From NCBI GenBank assembly GCA_030017655.1, contig JASEIM010000043.1:1-8099 (forward strand): a DNA stretch of 8,099 nucleotides, in the 5' to 3' direction. Under the pieces are notes generated by a model that did no database searches, had not been told where the DNA came from, and worked only from the letters and a program-made list of their open reading frames with translations. The position numbers and the translations under genes were made by a program. This document shows positions 1 through 6,303 of the stretch, in pieces (positions within the stretch are counted from its first letter, which is position 1; each line of letters begins with the position of its first letter). This DNA is from Methanobacterium sp. (GTDB lineage Archaea; Methanobacteriota; Methanobacteria; Methanobacteriales; Methanobacteriaceae).

Positions 1-444
1 CCAAAAATAGTTAATGTTGGGAATGGTGGATTCATTTCTACTAATGATAATGATATTTTTAGAAAATCTAAATTTATTTTAAAATCTTTAAGGGCAAATC
101 CTGTCACCTGCGCAGGAATAGCTGAAGAAATCAAAAATGCGCCGGAAATACTGTCAAAAACAATAGAAGCATGTAACATAATTAAAAAAGAGTTTGAATC
201 AGCTATATATTCTGATAAAAGAGGTATAACCATTGCTTTAAAAACAGATAATCCTAAAGAAGATGGTTATGAACTTAGAAAAAAACTAAATGCAGAAGGA
301 AGAAGTATTGTAACAACATGCCCTAGATATGATCGTGTTATGATTGATGCAGTTTGTATTGAGATTAAAAATCTTGATCCTGGATGTCTGGAAAATGAAA
401 TAATTACAGAAATTATTCAAATGATTAATGGTCTAATTGAATAA
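1..444 (+). CDS. 3' end of a probable PLP-dependent aminotransferase-like protein (5' end outside window)
   Basis: This frame is open from base 1 to a TAA at 442-444 and gives the last 147 residues of a protein that starts before the window. Near its beginning it reads PKIVNVGNGGFISTND. This resembles the segment of DegT/DnrJ-type and other fold-type I PLP enzymes where the Schiff-base lysine is followed by a G-x-GG-x-x-x-T-N-D stretch; on that reading Lys2 of the fragment would hold PLP. A helical region (about residues 20-65) and a small C-terminal domain with a cysteine-proline-arginine-tyrosine patch (TCPRYDR, about 108-114) follow, which fits a fold-type I C-terminal domain. The catalytic aspartate and most of the large domain are missing, so family and substrate are tentative. 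Its stop lies 24 bases from the stop of the convergent cgi121 gene. That it is coding is well supported by the long open frame and natural composition; the enzyme class is inference. Confidence 0.55.
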   Translation, partial: PKIVNVGNGGFISTNDNDIFRKSKFILKSLRANPVTCAGIAEEIKNAPEILSKTIEACNIIKKEFESAIYSDKRGITIALKTDNPKEDGYELRKKLNAEGRSIVTTCPRYDRVMIDAVCIEIKNLDPGCLENEIITEIIQMINGLIE

Positions 445-468
445 TTAATCTGTGATTTATAACTAATT

Positions 469-972
469 TTAAGATTCAAGTATCAAAAGAGAAGTTCTTT
501 CAACCATTACATTTTCAATATTTCCTGCTGTCTTAAGTTCATTATCAGAAATTTTATAGATATTTTTTAAAGTATTTTCATCAGAATCCAGTACACTATC
601 ATCCCGTTTATTTAATAATGCCCCTAATTTATTTATTATATCTTCATCACAACCTACAGCAACTGCACATATACTCATATGGCCCACTTTTACCCCTAAA
701 ATATCAAGGGCCTTCGATATTTGTCGCTGAGCTGATGCACGCACACATATTTCAAGTCCAAGATCTTTAGCAATATTTTCATTTCTTTCAAATGCTTTAA
801 TTGCATGGACTGTAGCATGGAGTAAATGTTCACTTCCCGCTATTCCATCAGCATTTAAAAGTTGTAAAGTGCAATCTTTGCTTATTTGATTTATTTCATT
901 CATTAAATCATTAAAATCATTTATATTATGCTTGAATCCGGCTATCTGGATATTATATTCATTGGAATCCAT
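469..972 (-). CDS. cgi121: KEOPS complex subunit Cgi121
   Basis: This 167-residue protein matches the archaeal Cgi121 family, the small KEOPS subunit that contacts Bud32 and helps recruit tRNA for N6-threonylcarbamoylation of A37 (t6A) in ANN-decoding tRNAs. The family signature is the central block: QLLNADGIAGSEHLLHA (residues 37-53), then AIKAFERNENIAKDLGLE and the basic RASAQRQISKALDILGV stretch (78-94). The hydrophobic strand GHMSICAVAVG (97-107) follows. The length is normal for the family and no residues look broken. The ATG at 970-972 is supported by a good ribosome binding site (AGGTAAT, 4 bases upstream). It lies 110 bases downstream of cimA on the same strand, so it could be read from the cimA transcript or from its own promoter. 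The genes for Kae1, Bud32 and Pcc1 are not in this window, which is usual because archaeal KEOPS genes are often scattered. Confidence 0.9.
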   Translation of the reverse strand: MDSNEYNIQIAGFKHNINDFNDLMNEINQISKDCTLQLLNADGIAGSEHLLHATVHAIKAFERNENIAKDLGLEICVRASAQRQISKALDILGVKVGHMSICAVAVGCDEDIINKLGALLNKRDDSVLDSDENTLKNIYKISDNELKTAGNIENVMVERTSLLILES

Positions 973-976
973 TTTA

Positions 977-983
977 ATTACCT
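977..983 (-). promoter_or_regulatory. Ribosome binding site of cgi121
   Basis: On the minus strand this reads AGGTAAT, 4 bases before the ATG. It is one base from the archaeal consensus AGGTGAT and supports translation starting at 972. Confidence 0.65.
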
Positions 984-1034
984 ATTTTAAAAATATAAAT
1001 GAATTCATGCATCTTATGTTACTTAATGCGGTGA

Positions 1035-1072
1035 ACTCCTGAAGACTTAAATTAAATAATAAATTAAGGAGT
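1035..1072. other. Inverted repeat between cimA and cgi121
   Basis: ACTCCT (1035-1040) is repeated in inverted form as AGGAGT (1067-1072), with a nested CTTAA/TTAAG pair inside. It lies in the 110-base gap after the cimA stop. No T-run follows on the minus strand, so it does not look like a standard archaeal terminator. It might be an attenuator, a processing site or chance in A+T-rich DNA. Confidence 0.25.
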
Positions 1073-1082
1073 AGTTTATTGA

Positions 1083-2585
1083 TTATAAATCTCCTTCTTT
1101 AACTTTTTTAACTTCTGAATCACTTAAAATCTTATTTACACCACTAAGATAAGCTTCTACACTTGCCATTATGATATCTGGCTGTGTACTTCTTGCAGTA
1201 ACAATATTACCATTGTGTCTGAGCTTTACGATTACATCAATTAATGCATCAGCACCTCCGGTAATAGCATCTACGTGATATTCCTCAAGCTCAATATCTG
1301 CAAAATCTTTTATACTTTTTTTGACAGCCACTATAGCTGCATCTACAGGACCTATACCAATACCAGCCTCAAGTGTTTCAGTATTATCTATATTAAGTCT
1401 GATAGAGGCAGTTGGGGTAATTTTATTTCCAGATACAATTGTTAATTCTTCAAGCTCTACAACTTTTTCAGCAGATATTCCCATTACATCTTCTGCAATA
1501 GCCTGTAAATCAACATCTGTAACGCATTTACCCATATCACCGAGAGATTTTACTCTTTTAAATATCTGATCGAATTTTTCAGGTGTTACTGGTAGATCCA
1601 TTTCTTCAAGCCTTTGTTTAAGGGCACTTGTACCTATATGCTTACCCATAATGAATTTACGCCTGTGACCGACAAGTTCAGGGGTTATGGGCTCATAAGT
1701 TTCTGCTTTTTTGATTACTCCATCAGCATGTATCCCTGACTCATGTGCAAAAGCATTTTCCCCAACAATAGCCTTATTCGGCTGTAAATACACACCGGTC
1801 ATCCTTGCAACCATTCTTGACATTTCATAAAGCATTTCAATGTTGATATTTGTCTTTACGTCGTATAATGAGTAAAGAGCAACTACAATTTCTTCTAATG
1901 ATGCGTTCCCTGCTCTTTCACCTATTCCGTTAATTGTACAGTGAACTTGGTCTGCACCTGCCCTTAATCCTGAAAGGGAATTAGCAACAGCCAGACCAAA
2001 ATCATTGTGGCAATGGGCGCTTAAAGGCACTCCAAGTTTTGACAGATGCCCATAGAAATCATAAGACTTTTCAGGTGTAAGCATTCCAACAGTATCGCAT
2101 GCACATATCCTTTTTGCACCTGCATCTATTCCTTCTTTAAATAATTGTGTTAGAAAATCAAGATCACTTCTTGTTGAGTCCTCTGCAGAAAGCTCAACCA
2201 GTAATCCATGATCAACAGCATATTCTGTGCTTTCAATTGCAAGATTTTTAACTTCTTCCCTTGTTTTCCTTAATTTATGTTCTATATGGAGGTCTGAAGT
2301 TGGAACAACTAAATGAACACTATCTACGCCACATTCAAGTGCAGCATCAACATCAACTATAACAGCCCTTGCAAAGCTGCATATTTCTGCATTGAGTCCC
2401 TCTGAAGTTATCTTTTTAATTCCTTCTCTTTCACCGGCTGAAGTGATGGCTGAACCAGCTTCTATTACATCTACACCGAGTTCATCAAGTTTTATTGCTA
2501 TTCTGAGCTTTTCATCTGGAGTTAAAGATACTCCGGGGGTTTGTTCCCCATCTCTAAGTGTTGTATCGAATATTCTGGCCTTCAA
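1083..2585 (-). CDS. cimA: (R)-citramalate synthase (CimA), isoleucine biosynthesis
   Basis: The 500-residue enzyme belongs to the alpha-isopropylmalate/homocitrate/citramalate synthase family. It condenses pyruvate with acetyl-CoA to (R)-citramalate, the first step of the threonine-independent isoleucine route used by methanogens. The N-terminal TIM barrel shows TLRDGEQ (9-15), the metal site HCHND (191-195), NGIGERAGN (219-227) and the lid motif HESGIHADG (281-289). A C-terminal LeuA-type regulatory dimer domain spans about 380-485 (VSGNKITPTASIRL, GIGIGPVDAAI), so feedback inhibition, probably by isoleucine, is expected. I choose CimA over LeuA or AksA because the first 110 residues closely match my memory of the characterised Methanocaldococcus citramalate synthase; paralogues differ subtly, so substrate should be confirmed. 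The start is a TTG at 2583-2585: it sits 4 bases after GGGGAT, puts the conserved RIFDTTLRDGE at the usual distance from the N-terminus, and no in-frame ATG lies nearby. Translation begins 32 bases after the trmG10 stop. Confidence 0.9.
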   Translation of the reverse strand: MKARIFDTTLRDGEQTPGVSLTPDEKLRIAIKLDELGVDVIEAGSAITSAGEREGIKKITSEGLNAEICSFARAVIVDVDAALECGVDSVHLVVPTSDLHIEHKLRKTREEVKNLAIESTEYAVDHGLLVELSAEDSTRSDLDFLTQLFKEGIDAGAKRICACDTVGMLTPEKSYDFYGHLSKLGVPLSAHCHNDFGLAVANSLSGLRAGADQVHCTINGIGERAGNASLEEIVVALYSLYDVKTNINIEMLYEMSRMVARMTGVYLQPNKAIVGENAFAHESGIHADGVIKKAETYEPITPELVGHRRKFIMGKHIGTSALKQRLEEMDLPVTPEKFDQIFKRVKSLGDMGKCVTDVDLQAIAEDVMGISAEKVVELEELTIVSGNKITPTASIRLNIDNTETLEAGIGIGPVDAAIVAVKKSIKDFADIELEEYHVDAITGGADALIDVIVKLRHNGNIVTARSTQPDIIMASVEAYLSGVNKILSDSEVKKVKEGDL

Positions 2586-2589
2586 AGGA

Positions 2590-2595
2590 ATCCCC
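2590..2595 (-). promoter_or_regulatory. Ribosome binding site that fixes the TTG start of cimA
   Basis: The minus strand reads GGGGAT, then four bases, then TTG. It matches the archaeal anti-Shine-Dalgarno complement GGTGAT at five of six positions. It lies within the 32-base gap between trmG10 and cimA, which points to translation from a shared message. Confidence 0.6.
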
Positions 2596-2617
2596 TTTAT
2601 AATTGATTTAATTAAGA

Positions 2618-3658
2618 TTATTTTTCAGTTCTTTTTAATACAGATATTACTCTGGTTAAACTTTTATGCATTCTTATGTCATATTGTTCTATTATTTTAA
2701 ATTTTGTATGACTCACAAGTTCATGAATATCCAGATAGTGAGGGGTTGCCATGCAAATGTATCCATCTTCTTTCAGTATTTCCTGCATGGATAAAAGAGA
2801 TTCTTTATAGATCCTTTTGCTTTCTATACCAGCTGTGGATGCAGAAATACCATATGGAGGATCAGTTACAATAGCATCAACTTTATATGGAAGTTTAATG
2901 TCCCTTGCATTCCCCTGAAATACTTCGTAATCCTTGATGTTGCAGTATTGAAGGTTCTTTTTTGTTCCCAAGACCATTTTTTCATCAATATCTATTCCTA
3001 CAACTTTTGCTCCAATAATCCCTGCTTCAATTAAAATACCTCCCGTTCCGCAGAATGGGTCTAAAACGGTACTTCCTTTTTTAACTCTTGCTAAATTGTT
3101 CATTCCCCTTGCAAGCTTTGGGCTCATTGATCCGGGATAGAAGAATGGCCTTTTATGTGGTTTGAGTTCATAGTAATGCTTTTTTGATCTTTTAATAAGT
3201 CTTTCACAGACCAGTATCTTATTATCAAGCACAACTGTTCTTAAAAAAGTTTCAGGATTTTCAAGGTTTACCTTAGCTTTGTCTCCCAGTATTATTTTAA
3301 TAATACCTCCAATTTTGATTTCCATTTCTTGTGAATTGAAATTAGGGTCTAAACCTATTCTTTTAACTCTTACAGCATAATCATTATGAATAACATTATT
3401 CCAGGGATATTTTTTGATATCCTTATTCATGCTATCGTTGGTAGTTTTAAATAGAAGTTTGCAAACTTCATGAGTGTAAGCAATCCTTTTTCCAATTGAA
3501 TCAATTATTTTTGATTCTTCATCAGGGATTTTAAGTATTAATATTCCTTTATTCTGATATTTTACAGTGAATGAGGTTTTTTCAGTCTCTAAACATGCAA
3601 TTATTTCTGCTGTTGGTAAAGTTTCATGTTCTCCGGATAAAATAAAAAGAATTTCCAT
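2618..3658 (-). CDS. trmG10: tRNA (guanine(10)-N2)-dimethyltransferase, archaeal Trm-G10/Trm11 type
   Basis: The 346-residue protein methylates N2 of G10 in tRNAs (m2G, then m2,2G) using S-adenosylmethionine. The N-terminal half (about 1-155) has the ferredoxin-like plus THUMP RNA-binding arrangement of this family. The linker HKRPFFYPGSMSPKLARGMN (168-187) is typical of THUMP methyltransferases. The Rossmann methyltransferase half follows: DPFCGTGG for SAM binding (200-207), VVGIDID (219-225), and the amino-methyltransferase catalytic tetrapeptide within TDPPYG (265-270, DPPY). Length and domain order are normal. The ATG is supported by GGTG 8 bases upstream. It is probably the first gene of an operon with cimA. 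The closest alternative would be another THUMP methyltransferase such as Trm14, which is longer and has a different N-terminal half. Confidence 0.93.
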   Translation of the reverse strand: MEILFILSGEHETLPTAEIIACLETEKTSFTVKYQNKGILILKIPDEESKIIDSIGKRIAYTHEVCKLLFKTTNDSMNKDIKKYPWNNVIHNDYAVRVKRIGLDPNFNSQEMEIKIGGIIKIILGDKAKVNLENPETFLRTVVLDNKILVCERLIKRSKKHYYELKPHKRPFFYPGSMSPKLARGMNNLARVKKGSTVLDPFCGTGGILIEAGIIGAKVVGIDIDEKMVLGTKKNLQYCNIKDYEVFQGNARDIKLPYKVDAIVTDPPYGISASTAGIESKRIYKESLLSMQEILKEDGYICMATPHYLDIHELVSHTKFKIIEQYDIRMHKSLTRVISVLKRTEK

Positions 3659-3666
3659 AATTTAAA

Positions 3667-3670
3667 CACC
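3667..3670 (-). promoter_or_regulatory. Ribosome binding site of trmG10
   Basis: GGTG on the minus strand, 8 bases before the ATG at 3656-3658, matches the archaeal core motif. Confidence 0.5.
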
Positions 3671-3696
3671 TTTTAAACGAGTAATTGATATTTACA

Positions 3697-3706
3697 CTTA
3701 AATATG
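3697..3706 (-). promoter_or_regulatory. TATA-like box for the trmG10-cimA unit
   Basis: The minus strand reads CATATTTAAG about 40 bases before the trmG10 ATG. Transcription starting about 25 bases downstream would give a short leader that just includes the GGTG site. It lies between this gene and the T-tract behind the upstream GGR gene. The match is moderate and the surroundings are A+T-rich. Confidence 0.38.
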
Positions 3707-3716
3707 ATAACTTAAG

Positions 3717-3722
3717 AAAAAA
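3717..3722 (-). terminator. T-tract behind the GGR-family gene
   Basis: Six T's in a row on the minus strand, within a pyrimidine-rich CTTTTTTCTT stretch, lie about 28 bases after the stop of the GGR gene. Archaeal RNA polymerase commonly stops at such U-tracts without a hairpin. It would separate this gene from trmG10. Confidence 0.4.
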
Positions 3723-3749
3723 GATGTGATTAATCTATTATTTCATGGC

Positions 3750-4913
3750 CTATAAACCAAATATTTTACGTGACAGTAATCTGGGAAGAACCGAAAATAT
3801 CAGACCGCTTTTTAACAGTTTTTTCATAAGGGGTGATTGTGAGTCAAGATCCCCATATTCTGAAACTATTTTTCCTATTTCTTTTTCTTTAAGTTTTAAA
3901 ATTACAGAATCAAGATCTTCATTATCTAAAGATTTATATGTCTTCTGTACTTTAAGCTGCATTTTAAGCTCATTTTTATACATCTTTCTGTATTTTTTTT
4001 GATAATTCATTAAAATGCTAATATTATTCAGGTTAATGGCTTCATATACAACTTCAGCTGCTATTTTTGCACAAATAAATCCCATAACAAGCCCTCCACC
4101 TGTTGTGGGCTTAACCTGGGAAGCTGCATCCCCTATAAGGATGGCCCTGTTTTTTACAATGTCATTTTTAGAATCATGAATTGGAATTTTGCCTTGATAT
4201 TTTTTTATCACTTCTGCGTCCTTCAGTTTTTCATCACTGGCCATAAATTTGTTTAAAATCTCGATTAAATGTTGATAACTATAATCTGCAAATAATCCTA
4301 CTCTCGCAGTGGATTTTGAAAGAGGTATGGTCCATAAAAATCCTGGAGATATTTCTGAATTAACATTTACCTGGAAATAATTGTCATTAAATGAATTTTT
4401 ACCAGTATCGACCAGATATTGGGCCGCCTGTACAGAACTAAAATTATTATCAAATTCATTAGATACTATGGATGAAGGACCATCCGCCCCTACAATAACT
4501 TCTGCAGATATTTTTTTACCTTTAACATCGATTGTCCCATTTTTTATGTCAACTTCATTCACACGGTGATTTAAAAAAAGCTCAGCCCCTCTTTCTACAG
4601 CCAATTTTGCTAAAAACTTATCATAATTGACTCTGTCTAAAACATAGGCTAATGGCTCCTTTTTTCTCATAGAAATCATGGTATCCGAGGGAGAATATAA
4701 ACAAGCACCATATATTTCGTTTAAAATAAATTCATCAGGTAATATATTCACGTCTTTAATTTTGTTACCCAGAAGACCTGCACATTGCAAGGGAACTCCT
4801 ATTTCTTTCTTTTTCTCGAATATAGCAATTTCAAGTCCTTTTTCTGCTGCATATCTTGCAAAAGTCGATCCTACAGGCCCAGCACCTACTACTGCAACAT
4901 CATAGTCCTTCAT
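3750..4913 (-). CDS. Geranylgeranyl reductase family FAD-dependent oxidoreductase
   Basis: This 387-residue flavoprotein belongs to the GGR family, which saturates double bonds of geranylgeranyl chains; in archaea the usual substrates are membrane ether lipids. Visible motifs are the dinucleotide fold GAGPVGS (10-16) with Glu33 at the end of strand two for the FAD ribose, QCAGLL around Cys44, DRVNYDKFLAKLA (93-105), GADGPSS (142-148), and the second FAD motif GDAASQVKPTTGGG (261-274). A lysine-rich helical C-terminus (about 303-350) and a short hydrophobic amphipathic end (about 370-387) may favour membrane association. Methanogens usually carry several GGR paralogues, so I cannot say whether this is the digeranylgeranylglycerophospholipid reductase or acts on another isoprenoid such as a quinone-like or dolichol-type chain. 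The ATG has only a weak AGGG site 9 bases upstream, but it begins the canonical YDVAVVGAGP strand at the right distance. It has its own promoter and a T-tract at its end. Confidence 0.87.
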   Translation of the reverse strand: MKDYDVAVVGAGPVGSTFARYAAEKGLEIAIFEKKKEIGVPLQCAGLLGNKIKDVNILPDEFILNEIYGACLYSPSDTMISMRKKEPLAYVLDRVNYDKFLAKLAVERGAELFLNHRVNEVDIKNGTIDVKGKKISAEVIVGADGPSSIVSNEFDNNFSSVQAAQYLVDTGKNSFNDNYFQVNVNSEISPGFLWTIPLSKSTARVGLFADYSYQHLIEILNKFMASDEKLKDAEVIKKYQGKIPIHDSKNDIVKNRAILIGDAASQVKPTTGGGLVMGFICAKIAAEVVYEAINLNNISILMNYQKKYRKMYKNELKMQLKVQKTYKSLDNEDLDSVILKLKEKEIGKIVSEYGDLDSQSPLMKKLLKSGLIFSVLPRLLSRKIFGL

Positions 4914-4985
4914 ATTTTTGTTCCCTGTTATTGGTTGAATAATGTATATGAGTTTTATTTTTCAGATCATGAATATCTAAAAATC

Positions 4986-4994
4986 ATATAAAAA
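4986..4994 (-). promoter_or_regulatory. TATA box for the GGR-family gene
   Basis: The minus strand reads TTTTTATAT, preceded by AACC, which could be part of a BRE element. It lies about 75 bases before the ATG and predicts a leader of roughly 45-50 bases. This is one of the clearer archaeal TATA matches in the window. Confidence 0.55.
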
Positions 4995-5180
4995 GGTTAT
5001 TATAAAAATAATAATTAGATAACTATCCTTTTAAATCTTGTTAATTTCTATTATTTAATTGTTTACTATAGGTTTAATAAAAATTATAAGAATTAGATTC
5101 TTTAATAATCAAATGAATTAATATTGATAGTTTTTCCAGATTCCTCGAACAATCCTTTCTTTCAACATTTATCTTCTTTT

Positions 5181-5285
5181 TTAATGACACATTCCTATAA
5201 AGGCTCCAATAGTATTTCCAGAAGCATCTGAAACTATGTGAGTCATGTCATCATGATAAGAATCTTCAATCAGAGCCCTGAATAG
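5181..5285 (-). pseudogene. C-terminal remnant of an unidentified gene
   Basis: Read on the minus strand from 5285, a stop-free stretch gives 34 residues ending at a TAA (5181-5183). It includes ALIEDSYHDD, then MTHIVSDASG and NTIGAFIGMC. The composition (D, G, S, A, H and T in a balanced mix) is that of real protein and unlike the Lys/Ile/Asn/Leu strings that random A+T-rich DNA around it produces. A TAA lies directly upstream in frame and no start codon precedes it apart from an internal Met, so this looks like the surviving 3' end of a decayed gene. I do not recognise the family. A TATA-like TTTATATATA lies just upstream (5293-5302), so a very short expressed peptide cannot be fully excluded. 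Confidence 0.45.
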
Positions 5286-5432
5286 TTATTTCTATATATA
5301 AATGAATATGAAAGTTGATTATATCTCTCCAATTCCCACGATTAATCAAGACCTATAGTAATCTAAATAGTTAAAAGTATCATTGCTGAAATCCTGAAAT
5401 AAAAAGTTTATATGCCTGATTAACAGAATTTT

Positions 5433-5448
5433 CCAGAATATTCTCTGG
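5433..5448. promoter_or_regulatory. Dyad upstream of the PLC gene, possible operator
   Basis: CCAGAATATTCTCTGG has 5-base arms CCAGA/TCTGG, and within it AGAATATTCT is a perfect 10-base palindrome. It lies 25 bases after the TATA-like TTTATATG (5407-5414) and about 180 bases before the PLC start. A dyad of this size could bind a dimeric helix-turn-helix regulator, but nothing in the window names one. Confidence 0.3.
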
Positions 5449-5466
5449 ATATATCTATTTAAATTT

Positions 5467-5513
5467 CTAATTTTATTATATCAGGTCATATTTTGCATTT
5501 CTGATAAAATTAG
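5467..5513. repeat. Imperfect inverted repeat (possible hairpin) upstream of the PLC gene
   Basis: The right arm CTGATAAAATTAG (5501-5513) pairs over all 13 bases with the left arm CTAATTTTAT plus CAG (5467-5484), which contains a 5-base bulge. The loop is 16 bases. It lies about 120 bases before the PLC ATG. It could be a protein-binding dyad, a hairpin or a decayed repeat; A+T richness makes chance pairing easier. Confidence 0.4.
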
Positions 5514-5520
5514 TATAAAT

Positions 5521-5530
5521 GTTTATATTC
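5521..5530 (+). promoter_or_regulatory. Candidate TATA box for the PLC-like gene
   Basis: GTTTATATTC lies about 105 bases before the PLC start and predicts a leader of about 75-80 bases. A second candidate, TTTTAAATATAAG (5556-5568), would give a leader near 40 bases. I cannot choose between them from sequence alone. Confidence 0.35.
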
Positions 5531-5630
5531 TAATTTAAATTTCTTTATAAGAAAATTTTAAATATAAGTGAATTATACCTAATAATAATTTTTAGCAAAT
5601 AAAATTTAAGATAAATTTACGGGTTTTTAT

Positions 5631-6272
5631 ATGAATAAAGCTTTAATAATGTCACTTTTTATTATAACAGTTTCTTTGTTCCAGGCGCCAGCATCAGCCT
5701 GGAATCCGAATACACATTATGAAATCGTTGAAAATAACTATAACGCCATGCCATATGATGTTCAGCAAAAATTAAGTCTTGAAGATATGAAAGACGGGGC
5801 AGATGATCCGGATTTTAAATTTTTCGATTTCAGCAATCATAGTTACCCTAACAGTTTTGAAAGGGCAGATTACTGGCTAAAAAAAGCGAAAATTCATTAT
5901 AAAATGGGTGATTATAAGTATGCAAGTTACTGTTTTGGAGTAGCTTCCCATTATATCTCAGACACTTTTTGTGCTCCCCACAGTGCCAGAAATGGAAAAG
6001 GATTTAATCATGTTATATATGAGTTACAGGGCAGTTCACTTAGTCCAAAATTCACCTTTTACGCTGCAAATCAGTATTCGGGTGGAAATACAAATAATTT
6101 AAATGGAGATTTAAAATCTATTTTAATCGAGGGATATTTAAACGGCGAAGATAGCTGGAACAACTGGATTACAAATAGAGATAGTTCATACGTCCAAAAA
6201 GACCTTAATCAAGCATCAGGCGCTTCATTTAATGCTATGAATAGGGCTATAATAGAATCAAATTTTAGTTAA
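5631..6272 (+). CDS. Secreted zinc-dependent phospholipase C-like protein
   Basis: The 213-residue protein has a Sec signal peptide: Lys3, a hydrophobic core about 4-17, and an A-S-A cleavage site at 21-23. Cleavage would leave Trp24 as the mature N-terminus, as in Bacillus cereus phospholipase C, where the N-terminal Trp itself binds zinc. The other ligand positions of that trinuclear-zinc family are present: His29, an Asp in DGADDPD (55-61, probably Asp61 or Asp59), His70 in NHSYP, the HxxxD pair His107/Asp111, His117 in APH, and the HxxxE pair His127/Glu131. The enzyme should hydrolyse phosphodiesters, either lipid headgroups or, given the shared fold with S1/P1 nucleases, possibly nucleotides, outside the membrane. 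The mature chain (about 190 residues) is shorter than the Bacillus enzyme, mostly after Glu131. The region after about 135 is rich in Asn, Gly and Ser. There is no good ribosome binding site. The first ATG is preferred because starting at Met7 would remove the positively charged N-region. Its stop lies 31 bases from that of the convergent PH-domain gene. Confidence 0.88.
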   Translation: MNKALIMSLFIITVSLFQAPASAWNPNTHYEIVENNYNAMPYDVQQKLSLEDMKDGADDPDFKFFDFSNHSYPNSFERADYWLKKAKIHYKMGDYKYASYCFGVASHYISDTFCAPHSARNGKGFNHVIYELQGSSLSPKFTFYAANQYSGGNTNNLNGDLKSILIEGYLNGEDSWNNWITNRDSSYVQKDLNQASGASFNAMNRAIIESNFS

Positions 6273-6276
6273 TGTC

Positions 6277-6281
6277 TTTTT
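6277..6281 (+). terminator. Short T-tract behind the PLC-like gene
   Basis: Five T's start 5 bases after the PLC stop codon, within the 31-base gap between two convergent genes. It is a weak archaeal-type terminator candidate. Confidence 0.3.
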
Positions 6282-6303
6282 ATTCAAAGCTGCATTAAAG
6301 AAA

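Larger units (their letters stand above)
4995..5630. other. Long A+T-rich intergenic region
   Basis: This is the rest of the 717-base gap between the divergent GGR and PLC genes. It holds a short gene remnant (5181-5285, minus), a CCAGA dyad (5433-5448), an imperfect hairpin (5467-5513), two copies of the 12-mer ATTTAAATTTCT (5457-5468 and 5533-5544), and several TATA-like boxes. I see no tRNA, conserved RNA fold or full-length gene. Confidence 0.6.

Noticed and set aside
1321..1569. Plus-strand open frame of 82 codons
   Set aside because: It lies wholly antisense to the cimA regulatory domain and has low-complexity Ser/Ile/Pro composition; it is a shadow.
3745..4002. Plus-strand open frame of 85 codons at the 3' end of the GGR gene
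   Set aside because: It is antisense to the conserved reductase C-terminus, and its Ser/Phe/Leu-rich composition is typical of a shadow.
4381..4991. Three overlapping plus-strand open frames opposite the GGR gene
   Set aside because: They are antisense to well-supported coding sequence, lack ribosome binding sites and match no family I know.
5118..5168. Minus-strand 16-codon ORF starting with ATG
   Set aside because: It is too short to support; it has a poor ribosome binding site and no recognisable context.
5398..5538. Hydrophobic stop-free plus-strand stretch that could look like a transmembrane peptide
   Set aside because: It has no start codon near its beginning, and its Ile/Leu/Phe/Lys composition is what A+T-rich DNA gives by chance.
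4914..5630. Possible tRNA, structured RNA or CRISPR array in the long gap
   Set aside because: I found no cloverleaf, no regularly spaced repeats and no G+C-rich fold such as stable RNAs often show in A+T-rich archaea.
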